This document shows, piece after piece, positions 18,701-27,035 of a stretch of 63,468 bases of DNA. The notes beneath the pieces were generated by a model, which searched no databases, was not told the DNA's origin, and worked only from the letters and a program-made list of their open reading frames with translations. Each line of letters starts with the position of its first letter. Positions within the stretch are counted from its first letter, which is position 1. The stretch is from contig JAJBAW010000010.1 of the NCBI GenBank assembly GCA_020532545.1, positions 1 through 63,468 on the forward strand, read 5' to 3'. A program made the translations under genes and the position numbers. This stretch comes from Candidatus Cloacimonadota bacterium (lineage in GTDB: Bacteria > Cloacimonadota > Cloacimonadia > Cloacimonadales > Cloacimonadaceae).

Positions 18701-21144
18701 GGCTCGGGCCTGCTCCCATGATCGCCCCTTTCTGGGATGATCTTATCTTAATTAGCGATGCCGGAATATATAAGTATTATGACGTCATAAACCATTGGTT
18801 CATCATCGAGTATTACAAATTGCGCAACGGGTTTAACCGCACTTCGCTGGAGACTTTTCAGGTGATATTCTACGATCCCTTGTATCATCACACCAGTTAT
18901 GGAGATGGTAAGATCAAGATCCAATACAAGGATTTCAACAACATAGATGTGGGCAGTGGCGGATATTCGCCACGGCATGGAAATTATGCTACCATCGGCA
19001 TCAAAGACCACACAAACACCCGCGGCCTGGAGTATAGCTACAACAATGTATATCCCACCGCAGCAACTCCCTTGAGCAACAATTCAGCACTGATGATAAG
19101 CACTGTACCCGTATTGCACGAAAGCCCATATCTCATCGTGCAGGATCTGATCATCAACGATCCCAATGGCAACGGAATCGTGGAACCCGGTGAAACTGTC
19201 GAACTGGGCATCCGCCTGATCAATCAAGGCATCAACACCGCCGAAAATGCAGAGATCAGCGTGAGCATGAATAATCCTTACGCCTTTTTGACCAATAGCG
19301 CAAGTGCCTATCCGGCAATCCCCGGCGAAGCTGGAGCCGTAAATATCCTGCCCATCGGAATCAGCGTGAGCGAGGACTGTCCTGATGACAGCCAGCTTCA
19401 GCTAAGTGTGCATGTGGAAACTGGCAGCGCTGCCTGGGTTTACCCCATCATGATTCCGGTACGCAAACCGGCTCTTGAGATCAGCAGCTATTATATGAAC
19501 GATGCCCAGGGCAATGCCAATGGCATGGTTGAGCCTGGCGAAAGCTTTGATCTCGTGGTCAATTTTGCCAATAATAGCGACGTGGATGCGTACAATATCA
19601 ACGCCAATCTCATGAGCATGTCTGCGCATGCCACGATTCTCAATTCCGGCTTGATTTTGCCCAAAGTTGCCGCAAATGCGATTACCCAAGTGAAATATGA
19701 AATCAGCATTTTACCCGACGCACCCTTGGGCAACAACTTAAGCTTTTATCTCACCTATTTGGGCGATCTCGTCCCTGCCACCAATGATCGACTATTCATC
19801 AGTGTCGGCACCACCGGCATGAGTCAGGATTTTGAAACTGACAATGGCAGTTTTCAGTCTGTTCCCGTGAGCAACGCCTGGGAGTGGGGGAGTTCTAGCC
19901 TCGTCCCTGCCCATAGTGGCGACAAGCTCTGGGGCACACGCCTCAATACCAACTATGGCGCAAATGTAAACTACACGCTCAGCACTCCATCCATTTATAT
20001 CGGCGCAGGCTTTGGTTTGGAATTTTGGCACTATTTCGATACTGAAGCGAATCACGATGGTGGTAACGTCCAGATCTCCACAGATTTAGGCGCCAATTGG
20101 CAAGTGCTGATGCCCACAGGTGGCTATACGAATTCTCACTTGAATATCTTGAATGGGCCCGGTTTTTCTGGCAATAGCAATGGCTGGGTCAGGTCCTCCT
20201 TCCCTCTGGCAGCTTATGGCAATCAAAGCGTGAGATTTCGCTTCGTTTTCGCCTCAGACAGCAGCACTCAGGCTAAGGGCTGGTTTATAGACGATGTGCG
20301 CACCTCCGGATATCTGGAATATGCCGGCAAGATCAGCGGCCAGATCCTGAGCTCCGATCCTGCGATCAATTTTGATGATATTTGCATTAGCAATACCGAA
20401 AATTTATCCGCATTTGCAGATGGCAATGGCTACTATGATCTCTATCTGCCCATGGGCACGCAGTATGTCTCGGCTACAGGAGAAGGCTATTATAGCATGG
20501 ATCCCGTAGCTATCGAACTGAGCGATGATGCTGCGGTGGCCACTCAGGACTTCTATCTGGGCTATTTCAAACCCGTCTCCAATGCCGGCTACAACGTGAA
20601 TGCTGGCCTTCTGACCCTGAACTGGGAAGCACCTGAAAACACGGAATATACTGTGACGGGATACGAAATTTACAAACGTTTTGGCGCTGGAGCCTTTGAA
20701 CTGATTGCCACCACGCAACAAACCTTGTATGAGGAAAGCTTGGATCTTCCGGGAGAATATAAATATTACATCGTTACCCTCTATGCCGAAGGTAAATCAA
20801 AGCCCACCGCTAATCTGGGCTTTCATTGGGGCGGAGTGGACAATCCCGATCAGCCCTTACCCGCGGTCATTACCGGCTTGCAGAGGAACTATCCCAATCC
20901 CTTCAATCCCACCACCACGATTTGTTTTAACCTGGCAGAAGCCTCAACAGTGCGCCTTAGCATCTATAACCTCAAGGGGCAAAAAGTAGCGTCTCTGATG
21001 AATGAAAGCCTCAGTCCCGGTGCATATAGCAAAATCTGGAATGCTGTGGACGAACGCGGCCGCTCCGTGAGTTCCGGGATATACCTGATCAGGCTGGAAA
21101 CCAAGAGCGGTGTCTTTACTCAAAAAGCTATGTTGATGAAGTAA
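15724..21144 (+). CDS. Gingipain-family (peptidase C25) secreted multidomain protein with T9SS-type tail
   Basis: 1806 residues. A signal peptide (MKQVILMCTLLSVVALLFA) is followed by a propeptide-like region, a C25 catalytic domain (about 217-545: GRILMIRANNTNATYISKIEEYANW, FVILIGDTPQIP, GDVFIGRISV, AVILTCSTGNF), a lectin-like module (about 890-1120), CARDB-like Ig repeats, a MAM-like jelly-roll (from about 1363), a carboxypeptidase-regulatory-like module, FN3, and a C-terminal NYPNPFNPTT sorting/adhesion domain (from about 1722) ending SGIYLIRLETKSGVFTQKAMLMK. The nucleophile-position Cys447 is present. The segment expected to carry the catalytic His reads FFSYRGYINMSGW, with Arg419 where gingipains have the His of GHG. 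Activity is uncertain. The start at 15724 is set by AGAGGAAAAG; a longer frame from 15670 would precede the signal. Confidence 0.85.
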   Translation: MKQVILMCTLLSVVALLFATGPVQVQESRAQSLTLRFSAPELELSSQRVGSQDFHVLKMAAASSSAELSAPDLPVFSTSIIMPASGSYTLSVQHLNSRKLQDIHPLPVLEEDKKSEFELSKYYASELQPVVQTSGISVLRDFRILSLSINPVQWDSQRSELTVYEDILIEVRFTNEASDTDLAAYTSYSPAFRNIYAANLINFDDYRYLNSAQDYGRILMIRANNTNATYISKIEEYANWKRMKGHEVNLVSVQQTGTSSTAIKNYIQTQYDDTNTRPDFVILIGDTPQIPTFYESFSTYGGEGDYPYTFLAGNDTLGDVFIGRISVETVDQLSTVLEKVYRYERDIYVDGVAAAWLNRILLIGDPSSSGISCIYNSKYIKELAEKVNPEYSFIENYNGGYSSSINSGINLGVNFFSYRGYINMSGWSPGGSLVNNPRLPHAVILTCSTGNFASTYGAATSEAFIRLGTSANPTGAVTAIGMSTSGTHTMFNNGLNAAIFNGIFAHEMRTMGEALLNGRLYLRETYGATQSSGANSSAHWCNLMGDPSMEVFVGIPGKLQIEAPDSLALGSTVMDIRILGDSYIGLADVSVTAYSEASSQIVARGYTDSDGYVSLFIGSGMLGDIKITAAKPNKKPAFRTVHTAAGGIVYFDKILYDNGEYGSSGNSDSFAQAGETIAMLLTVKNTTDTALSGISGSVSCADEYVQLLTNTISFGDIPASGHLMANAAVLMTLAYDIPAQHDIRLVFTFSDAAGGSHIFPMHISAHNAFLKVETVNILAGGNNILDPSESGTLQIGIRNQSVASVNDLSAQLFSLNDLVQVQQDQAYVGSVVAGSTTLSLESFEVYARALLIPGMQIPFRVHLSNSSGFQQDAYFNVSIGTVAPNTPLGPDSYGYFIYDESDTAYEDCPSYDWIEINPTQGGGGTLLSTLNDPGISNDEGEQNGSIALEVVNLPFNFNFYGESYEQITVCVNGFIAMGITENPEFRNCRLPSGLGPAPMIAPFWDDLILISDAGIYKYYDVINHWFIIEYYKLRNGFNRTSLETFQVIFYDPLYHHTSYGDGKIKIQYKDFNNIDVGSGGYSPRHGNYATIGIKDHTNTRGLEYSYNNVYPTAATPLSNNSALMISTVPVLHESPYLIVQDLIINDPNGNGIVEPGETVELGIRLINQGINTAENAEISVSMNNPYAFLTNSASAYPAIPGEAGAVNILPIGISVSEDCPDDSQLQLSVHVETGSAAWVYPIMIPVRKPALEISSYYMNDAQGNANGMVEPGESFDLVVNFANNSDVDAYNINANLMSMSAHATILNSGLILPKVAANAITQVKYEISILPDAPLGNNLSFYLTYLGDLVPATNDRLFISVGTTGMSQDFETDNGSFQSVPVSNAWEWGSSSLVPAHSGDKLWGTRLNTNYGANVNYTLSTPSIYIGAGFGLEFWHYFDTEANHDGGNVQISTDLGANWQVLMPTGGYTNSHLNILNGPGFSGNSNGWVRSSFPLAAYGNQSVRFRFVFASDSSTQAKGWFIDDVRTSGYLEYAGKISGQILSSDPAINFDDICISNTENLSAFADGNGYYDLYLPMGTQYVSATGEGYYSMDPVAIELSDDAAVATQDFYLGYFKPVSNAGYNVNAGLLTLNWEAPENTEYTVTGYEIYKRFGAGAFELIATTQQTLYEESLDLPGEYKYYIVTLYAEGKSKPTANLGFHWGGVDNPDQPLPAVITGLQRNYPNPFNPTTTICFNLAEASTVRLSIYNLKGQKVASLMNESLSPGAYSKIWNAVDERGRSVSSGIYLIRLETKSGVFTQKAMLMK

Positions 21145-21268
21145 AGTATTGCAGCTCAATAGATGTTCATTGCACTTTGGCAATGATACTCAAGCAAGGC
21201 CCGCTGGCTTTCAACAGGCGGCTCATACCAAAGCCAGCCCTATGCGCCAGACGCGCTTTTGATGCGCC

Positions 21269-21312
21269 TTCGACACGAGATGACTCGAACTTCCGAGTCA
21301 TCTCGTGTCGAA
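21269..21312. repeat. Dispersed palindrome family, copy 2 (perfect)
   Basis: TTCGACACGAGATGACTCG (21269-21287) and its exact reverse complement (21294-21312) flank a 6-base loop: 19 of 19 pairs. The core matches the copies at 716, 36492 and 55241; the flanks (GCTTTTGATGC before, CTAAAGGCAAGTTTG after) resemble those of copies 3 and 4. There is no T-run, so it is not an ordinary terminator. Confidence 0.8.
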
Positions 21313-21490
21313 ACTATGCTAAAGGCAAGTTTGTCTGACAAGTGGGAAGCGGGTCAGGGTTGAGAAAGTTGAGAGGGTTTAGATGCTTTGTGGGTCATCG
21401 TAATGGCGGACTCCCGTTCCGCCAAAACCTCGATCATCACAAGAATATTCGTGCAAAGCACTTGCTCTCAAAGAAAGTAGAAGATTTTTA

Positions 21491-21527
21491 TTGACACAAA
21501 ATGCCATTATGGAAATATGGCTATAAA
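21491..21527 (+). promoter_or_regulatory. Weak promoter candidate for the infC operon
   Basis: TTGACA at 21491-21496 is followed by TATGGC (19-base spacer) and TATAAA (25-base spacer). Neither spacing is ideal, but the position, about 50 bases before the first leader hairpin, fits a transcript that includes the whole leader. Confidence 0.25.
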
Positions 21528-21540
21528 TGAAGCCGTCTGC

Positions 21541-21645
21541 TTCTGCCTTGTTGCCTTAGATGTGGTGCAAGGCTCAGAAATACTGAATATCAGTACATTA
21601 TTTACTGTGGAACAGGCGGAATTTCCTTTGGAGATTTCGCCTGTT
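21541..21645 (+). promoter_or_regulatory. Structured 5' leader / attenuator of infC-rpmI-rplT
   Basis: Three helices can be drawn: TTCTGCCTTG (21541-21550) with CAAGG-CT-CAGAA (21568-21579); the hairpin TACTG/CAGTA (21581-21595); and a 15-bp terminator-like stem (21611-21625 with 21631-21645) followed by TCATTTT. In several bacteria this operon is controlled by L20 or IF3 through its leader, and a premature terminator here would suit such control. The ligand is inference only. Confidence 0.5.
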
Positions 21646-21652
21646 TCATTTT
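21611..21652 (+). terminator. Strong terminator-like hairpin upstream of infC
   Basis: AACAGGCGGAATTTC pairs with GAGATTTCGCCTGTT over 15 bp (two G-U pairs) with a 5-base loop, then TCATTTT. The T-run is short. It ends 12 bases before the infC Shine-Dalgarno, so it is either an attenuator inside the infC leader or the terminator of an upstream transcript. Confidence 0.65.
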
Positions 21653-21663
21653 AACCGGTAAAG

Positions 21664-21681
21664 AAGGAGGTTCTTATAATC
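21664..21681 (+). promoter_or_regulatory. infC ribosome-binding site that points to an ATC start
   Basis: AAGGAGG (21664-21670) is followed after 8 bases by ATC (21679-21681), in frame with infC. ATA at 21676 and ATT at 21685 are also in frame. The nearest ordinary start, GTG at 21718, has only AAGGA four bases before it. infC is the classic gene with AUU/AUC initiation, used by IF3 to repress itself. Confidence 0.6.
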
Positions 21682-22383
21682 CGGATTAAACGTTTCAAGG
21701 CAAGGACCAAGGAAGTCGTGCCGAAAGAAAGAATTAACCATCAGATCACTGCGGACAAAGTTCGCTTGATCGATTCTGATGGCAAGCAAGTCGGTGTTTT
21801 GTCCTTACGCGATGCTCAGCATAAGGCAGATGAAGCAGGATTGGATTTGGTGGAAATATCACCCACAGCAAGCCCACCCGTTTGCCGACTCTTGGATTTT
21901 GGTAAATACTATTTCCAAAAAGAAAAGAAGGCTCGCGAAGCCAAAAAAAGACAGCATGAAGTTGAGGTAAAGGAGATCAAATTTGGTCCCAATACCGAAG
22001 AACACGATTATAACTTCAAGAAAAACAACGCGATTAAATTTTTAAAACAGCACAACAAGGTGAAATTCACCGTTCGTTTCCGGGGCCGTCAAATGGCGCA
22101 TAAGGAATTGGGATATAAGATATTGGATAAGATCAAAGCTGATCTTGCTCAAATCGCAGATGTTGATCAGGAACCGATGAGCGACCGCAATCTACTTTCG
22201 ATAGTGGTCTCACCCAAAAAAGATATTGATCAAATCCTGAAAACTACCCCCAAAGTTGGTGAAACTACAGATGGCGCTGAAGCCGCGGACATTACTGAAA
22301 TTGCACAGGCCACTGAAACCACGGGAATCGTTGAAACCGTGGAAGCCCAGGAAACCATCCAGCCCGAGACCAAAGAAAGCTAA
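21679..22383 (+). CDS. infC: Translation initiation factor IF-3
   Basis: IF-3 proofreads start-codon selection on the 30S subunit. The protein has RINHQITADKVRLID (the RINGEI-like N terminus), DLVEISPTASPPVCRLLDFGKY, KEIKFGPNTEEHDYNFKKNNAIKFL and a C-domain ending near SIVVSPKK. About 50 extra, acidic and Glu/Thr-rich residues follow. The proposed ATC start at 21679 gives 234 residues and 17 residues before RIN (E. coli has about 12); the alternative GTG at 21718 gives 221 and only 4 residues before RIN. It is first in infC-rpmI-rplT and probably autoregulated through its start codon. Confidence 0.93.
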   Translation: MRIKRFKARTKEVVPKERINHQITADKVRLIDSDGKQVGVLSLRDAQHKADEAGLDLVEISPTASPPVCRLLDFGKYYFQKEKKAREAKKRQHEVEVKEIKFGPNTEEHDYNFKKNNAIKFLKQHNKVKFTVRFRGRQMAHKELGYKILDKIKADLAQIADVDQEPMSDRNLLSIVVSPKKDIDQILKTTPKVGETTDGAEAADITEIAQATETTGIVETVEAQETIQPETKES

Positions 22384-22464
22384 TAGAATATAAACCAGCC
22401 AGTTGCGCGTGCTAAAAGATGTGCTGCGGCTGTGATGATATAGAGAAATTCAAGGAGATATAAA

Positions 22465-22659
22465 ATGCCAAAGATCAAAACTAATCGATCTGCCGCTAAG
22501 CGCTTTAAGCTAACCGGCTCCGGAAAGATAGTGCGCCATCATGCAAAAACTGGCCACATCAAGACCAAGAAATCACCAAAATTGAAACGTAACCTTCGTG
22601 CCAGCGCCATCGTCGCAAAATGCGATGAAGGCAGAATTTACCGCATGCTGGGATTGTAA
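22465..22659 (+). CDS. rpmI: 50S ribosomal protein L35
   Basis: A 64-residue basic protein with the L35 signature: [22 protein letters not shown] at the start and [10 protein letters not shown] in the middle. AAGGAGAT precedes the ATG. It lies 81 bases after infC and 13 before rplT, the conserved order. Confidence 0.97.
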   Translation: MPKIKTNRSAAKRFKLTGSGKIVRHHAKTGHIKTKKSPKLKRNLRASAIVAKCDEGRIYRMLGL

Positions 22660-22672
22660 AGGAGAATAAGAA

Positions 22673-23023
22673 ATGCCAAGAAGTGCAAATAATGTAGCAG
22701 CCCACCGCAGAAGAAAAAAATATATGCTCGCAGCCAGAGGTTACTTTGGTCGCAGAAGTAAAACATATCGTGTAGCGCGTCAAACCGTTGAACGTGCTAT
22801 GGCCTTCTCCTTTGCTCATCGCAAGCTGAAAAAACGCCAGTTCCGCAGATTGTGGATCACCCGCATAAATGCCGCCTGTCGCTTGAACGACATGAGCTAT
22901 AGCAAGTTTATCAATGGGCTTCACAAGTCCAATATCGAGATAAACCGCAAGACCCTGGCTCATCTGGCCTGGCATGACGCTGGTGCTTTTGCCCGCCTGG
23001 TAGAGATCGCCAAAACCATCTGA
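22673..23023 (+). CDS. rplT: 50S ribosomal protein L20
   Basis: A 116-residue early assembly protein that binds 23S rRNA and, in many bacteria, represses its own operon. It has the L20 motifs GRRSKTYRVARQTVERAMAFSFAHRKLKKRQFRRLWITRINAA and SKFINGL. It is last in the operon and is followed by a strong terminator at 23075. Confidence 0.97.
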   Translation: MPRSANNVAAHRRRKKYMLAARGYFGRRSKTYRVARQTVERAMAFSFAHRKLKKRQFRRLWITRINAACRLNDMSYSKFINGLHKSNIEINRKTLAHLAWHDAGAFARLVEIAKTI

Positions 23024-23074
23024 TAAACACAAAAGCAAATGAGTCCATACTTGGGACCTTTGCCCAGTAATATA

Positions 23075-23104
23075 AAAAAGCGGTTTAACTAAAAACCGCT
23101 TTTT
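23075..23104 (+). terminator. Intrinsic terminator of infC-rpmI-rplT
   Basis: AAAAAGCGGTTT (23075-23086) pairs perfectly with AAACCGCTTTTT (23093-23104) around a 6-base loop; the T-run is part of the right arm. Confidence 0.9.
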
Positions 23105-23140
23105 ATCTATCACAGCTAAGCTTCATATAAGGATAGAACA

Positions 23141-24166
23141 TTGCAAGAACAGCTTGAACTTCTGATCAAGGAAGCGGAGCAAGAGATTGACAATTGCTCC
23201 GGTGTAAACGATATACTCAATGCCAAGGCTAAATATTTGGGCAAGAAAAGCATGCTGAATGGCTTTTATGGCAAAATGAAAGAGCTTGATGCCGAGCAAC
23301 GACCAGCTTTTGGCGATCAGCTAAATTCTGTGCGCAAGCAGATCGAAACTCTGCTGAGTGCCCGCTCTAAGGCCATTCAAGAGAGCAATTGGGAAAAAAG
23401 CCGTGTGGATTTTGATCCCAGTATGCCGGGAATATCCCTCAGACGCGGAGGCTATCACCCTCTCAGCATCATCCGTCGCCAGATCGACGAAGTATTTATC
23501 AGCCTGGGTTTTGAGATAGCTGAAGCCAATGAGATCGAGGATGAATTTCACAATTTTGATGCCCTTAATACCCCCAAAGATCATCCCTCCCGCAATCTGG
23601 CAGATACCTTTTATGTGGATGGTGGAATGCTGCTGCGCACGCAGACCTCCCCTGTGCAAATCAGGGTGATGGAAAAACATAAGCCGCCCATTCGCATCAT
23701 TTCTCCCGGACGCTGTTATCGCAACGACAAGCCGGATCCCTCACATTCACCCGTCTTCCATCAGGTGGAAGCGCTCGTGGTGGATAAAGGTATCAGTATG
23801 GCTGATCTGCAGGATACTTTGCAAAACTTTGCCAGCATCATGTTTGGCTCTAAAGTCAAAAGCCGGATCAGGCCACATTTCTTCCCCTTTACCGAGCCTT
23901 CTGCAGAGATGGATATATCCTGCGTGTCCTGTGGTGGCAAAGGCTGCCGGGTCTGTAAACAATCCGGATGGCTGGAAATGGGAGGCGCCGGAATGGTGGA
24001 TCCCGCAGTTTTTGATATCTTGAATATAGATTCAGAAATCTATACCGGATTTGCTTTTGGACTGGGTATCGAGCGCATCGCCATGCTCAAATACAATATC
24101 CCGGATATGCGAATCCTCTTCGAAAACGATCTCAGAATGTTAAGACAATTCAGAGGAGAGCTATAA
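23141..24166 (+). CDS. pheS: Phenylalanyl-tRNA synthetase alpha subunit
   Basis: A 341-residue catalytic subunit of the alpha2-beta2 enzyme. An N-terminal coiled coil (1-85) is followed by the class II core: HPSRNLADTFYVDG, LLRTQTSPVQIRVM (motif 2 region), RCYRNDKPDPSHSPVFHQVE, RPHFFPFTEPSAEMDISC and the motif 3 GLGIERIAMLKYNIPDMR. The start is TTG at 23141, 7 bases after AAGGA. It overlaps pheT by one base (TAATG). Confidence 0.96.
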   Translation: MQEQLELLIKEAEQEIDNCSGVNDILNAKAKYLGKKSMLNGFYGKMKELDAEQRPAFGDQLNSVRKQIETLLSARSKAIQESNWEKSRVDFDPSMPGISLRRGGYHPLSIIRRQIDEVFISLGFEIAEANEIEDEFHNFDALNTPKDHPSRNLADTFYVDGGMLLRTQTSPVQIRVMEKHKPPIRIISPGRCYRNDKPDPSHSPVFHQVEALVVDKGISMADLQDTLQNFASIMFGSKVKSRIRPHFFPFTEPSAEMDISCVSCGGKGCRVCKQSGWLEMGGAGMVDPAVFDILNIDSEIYTGFAFGLGIERIAMLKYNIPDMRILFENDLRMLRQFRGEL

Positions 24167-26706
24167 TGAAAATCGCTTTATCGTGGTTAACGCGTTACCT
24201 GGAACTGGATAAGAAGCATCAGCAGCTCTCTGATCTGCTCACCTTTGCCGGCATCGAAGTGGAAGGCTTGCAAGAGCTTCCAGCCCTTGGTGATAAGGTC
24301 TTTGCAGCTAAGGTAGTTTCTGCCCAAAAGGTGCCCAAGACGGATCACTTGCAGCTCTGCTCTGTGGATATCGGAGACAATCCCTATCCCGGGAAAGATG
24401 AAAACAACTGCATTCAAGTAATCTGCGGCGCGCCAAATTGCAGCGCTGGCATGATGGCTGTGCTGGCTTTGCCTGGTGCACAGCTAAAAGATATCAAGAT
24501 CGAAAAAGCCAAGATCCGCGGGGTAGAATCCCATGGTATGCTGTGCTCGGAAAGTGAACTTGGTCTTTCTGATAACCATGCGGGCATCATAGATTTGCCT
24601 GCCGATATCCAAATAGGCACTTTGGCAGATACTTTGTATGGTTTGCCGGATTGTGTGTTTGAATTGGAGATCACGCCAAACCGCAGCGATCTGCTGGGTT
24701 ATGTTGGCATCGCCAGAGACCTCTCGGCCAAACTTTTACGCCCGGCAATCAAGCCTGCTCATCCGAAACTCAAAATCGGTGAGCAAGAACTGAAACTGGG
24801 TTTGAAGAATCTGGAGCCAGAACTCTGCCCTCGCTATACTGCGCGGGTCATCAAAGGCGTGAAGATCCAGACTTCTCCGCTTTGGCTGAAAACTGCTCTG
24901 ATTAAAAGTGGTCTTAGGCCCATCAACAACATCGTGGACGTTACAAACTACGTGATGCTGGAAAGCGGACACCCTCTGCATGCTTTTGATTATGACAAGC
25001 TGTCCGCAGGTGACGATGCTCAGGGCTATCCCGACATCGTGGTGCGTACTGCCTACACAAAAGAAGAATTTATTGCCCTGGATGGCAAAAAGTATAGTTT
25101 GGATGGTGATGAACTGGTAATCGCAGATGGCAAGAAAGCCTCTGCTTTGGCTGGTGTAATGGGTTCAGCGCACTCTGCAATCAGTGATCAGACCGTGAAT
25201 ATCGTGCTGGAATGCGCAGCTTTTCAGCCGGGATCGATCCGCAGAACTTCATATAAACACAAGATAAGTACGGATTCTTCCTATCGCTTTGAAAGGCACC
25301 TCTCTGCCAAGAATGCTGCTGAAATCAGTGATCGGGCTACTGCTTTGATCCTGGAACTGGCTGGCGGAACGATTTGCGGGGAACTCTTGGACAGCTATCC
25401 TTTACACGATGAAGAGATTATCCTGGGAGTGCGTCCGCATAGGTTTGAGACCTTGATCGGCTATACACTGCCTAAGGATAAGATTCGCGAGATTCTGGAA
25501 AATCTGGGCTTGGTCTTCATTCAACATGGAGATTTTAAGCGAGGACCCCTTGCCCGCGTAGAAGACATTCCGCCTTTGCAGACCAAGGGCATAAATGGGC
25601 AAGTTATAGAAGGAGTAGAGCTTCCGGAATATAACTTTACCCATTATTACCAGATTCCTGCTTTTCGTAAAGACATCACCAGGGAAGCCGACATTTTGGA
25701 AGAGCTGGCGCGCTTGGCGGGATACGATAAAGTGCCGCAAAAGACTGTTTTCGGGCAGATAATGGATCGTCACGCTTACAAAACCCAGAATCAGGCAGCG
25801 GATTGGATCGTGGCTTTTGGTGCCTTTGAGACACTGAATTATAGCTTTACAGACCCTGCGCAGATGCAGCTTTTGGGCTATGAGGACAAGAAGATCAGCT
25901 ATATACATCTGCTGAACCCTCAGAGCTCAAATAACAGCGTGATGCGAGTCTCGCTGCTGCCGCAATTGCTTACCAATCTAGCTTATAACCTGAATCATGC
26001 AGAGCGGGATGTGAAGCTCTTTGAACTAGGTAAAGTGTACCTGAAAGATGGGAGCAGTCATCACGAGCCCAAGCATCTGGCAGCTATATTTACCGGTAAG
26101 GCAAATGTGGAGCACTGGCAACAGAAGTCGGCTCAGATAGATTATTACTGGATAAAAGGCTGTTTTGAAGGCCTGCTGTCAAGATTTGGCATCAGCTTTC
26201 AGGCAAATGCTTGTGAACTCCCTTATTTGATAGCCAAGGAGTCATCTAGCTACTATCATGGCAAGACTCTCCTGGGCAGTTTCGGCAGGGTAAAACCGGC
26301 TGTGCTGCAAGCTTGGGACATCGATGCCAATAGCTTGGGACAAGACGTCTGGACTCTGGACTTTGAACTGGAAAATCTGATCGCTCTAACCAGGAATGCT
26401 GGAATCAAGTATCAAGAACTTCCCAAATACCCTGCTGTGATCAGAGATCTTTCCTTCCTTATCTCAGATCAGTATAGCTATCTGGAGCTGAGCCACAGTA
26501 TCACTGCTTTAAATTCAGCTATTATCAGGGATGTAAATGTATTTGATGAATACCGCTCCGAGCAAATCCCTCAAGGCTTTAGGAGCCTGAGTCTGCATAT
26601 AACCATCCAGGATCAAGAAAAAACATTGACAGATGAGCGCCTTGATGAGCTAATGGTTTCAGTGCAAAAAACACTAACAGAAAAATTTGAAATTGCAATG
26701 AGGTAA
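24166..26706 (+). CDS. pheT: Phenylalanyl-tRNA synthetase beta subunit
   Basis: 846 residues, full length. The N-terminal EMAP/tRNA-binding domain (about 40-160: KVPKTDHLQLCSVDIG, VICGAPNCSAGMMAVLALPGA) is followed by the B3/B4 editing domain (VDVTNYVMLESGHPLHAFDYDKL), the B5 domain, the catalytic-like core and the C-terminal FDX-ACB anticodon-binding domain (YPAVIRDLSFLISDQYSY to the end). It is directly followed by the coiled-coil gene. Confidence 0.96.
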   Translation: MKIALSWLTRYLELDKKHQQLSDLLTFAGIEVEGLQELPALGDKVFAAKVVSAQKVPKTDHLQLCSVDIGDNPYPGKDENNCIQVICGAPNCSAGMMAVLALPGAQLKDIKIEKAKIRGVESHGMLCSESELGLSDNHAGIIDLPADIQIGTLADTLYGLPDCVFELEITPNRSDLLGYVGIARDLSAKLLRPAIKPAHPKLKIGEQELKLGLKNLEPELCPRYTARVIKGVKIQTSPLWLKTALIKSGLRPINNIVDVTNYVMLESGHPLHAFDYDKLSAGDDAQGYPDIVVRTAYTKEEFIALDGKKYSLDGDELVIADGKKASALAGVMGSAHSAISDQTVNIVLECAAFQPGSIRRTSYKHKISTDSSYRFERHLSAKNAAEISDRATALILELAGGTICGELLDSYPLHDEEIILGVRPHRFETLIGYTLPKDKIREILENLGLVFIQHGDFKRGPLARVEDIPPLQTKGINGQVIEGVELPEYNFTHYYQIPAFRKDITREADILEELARLAGYDKVPQKTVFGQIMDRHAYKTQNQAADWIVAFGAFETLNYSFTDPAQMQLLGYEDKKISYIHLLNPQSSNNSVMRVSLLPQLLTNLAYNLNHAERDVKLFELGKVYLKDGSSHHEPKHLAAIFTGKANVEHWQQKSAQIDYYWIKGCFEGLLSRFGISFQANACELPYLIAKESSSYYHGKTLLGSFGRVKPAVLQAWDIDANSLGQDVWTLDFELENLIALTRNAGIKYQELPKYPAVIRDLSFLISDQYSYLELSHSITALNSAIIRDVNVFDEYRSEQIPQGFRSLSLHITIQDQEKTLTDERLDELMVSVQKTLTEKFEIAMR

Positions 26707-26708
26707 GT

Positions 26709-27032
26709 ATGGAAAGTCCGATTGTAAATCTGCAGCAGAGACTACAGAAACTGATTGATCAATATACCGTAAATAAAAAAGAGCTGGATGAGCTAAAGAC
26801 AAGCTACGCTCAGCTTCGGGATGAGAATACTCAATTGCTCAGCCAGATAGAAGATTACGTCAATTTGGTAACTGATACAGACAATTCTCTTAAGACCCTG
26901 CAAGGTGAACATCATAGTCTGAAAAACAAGTATGACGACATGGAAAAGATGCTCTTCGGCGTAGAAAGCTTTGCCGATGAAGCGATCAAGAAAATCGATG
27001 ATATCTTCCCCAAAATAGGGGACAGCGAGTAA
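26709..27032 (+). CDS. Small coiled-coil protein preceding zapA
   Basis: 107 residues, almost wholly coiled coil (heptads from about 5 to 80) with a short C-terminal tail (SFADEAIKKIDDIFPKIGD). It lies 2 bases after pheT and 3 before zapA. By position and shape it could be a ZapB-like or other ZapA partner, but no family motif is visible, so this remains inference. Confidence 0.7.
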   Translation: MESPIVNLQQRLQKLIDQYTVNKKELDELKTSYAQLRDENTQLLSQIEDYVNLVTDTDNSLKTLQGEHHSLKNKYDDMEKMLFGVESFADEAIKKIDDIFPKIGDSE

Positions 27033-27035
27033 ACA

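Larger units (their letters stand above)
21145..21678. other. Intergenic region and infC leader
   Basis: It holds, in order: a 7-bp hairpin without a T-run just after the C25 gene (TCATTGC/GCAATGA, 21167-21186); the best copy of the dispersed palindrome (21269-21312); a candidate TTGACA box (21491-21496); and the structured leader of infC (21541-21678). No supported gene. Confidence 0.5.
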
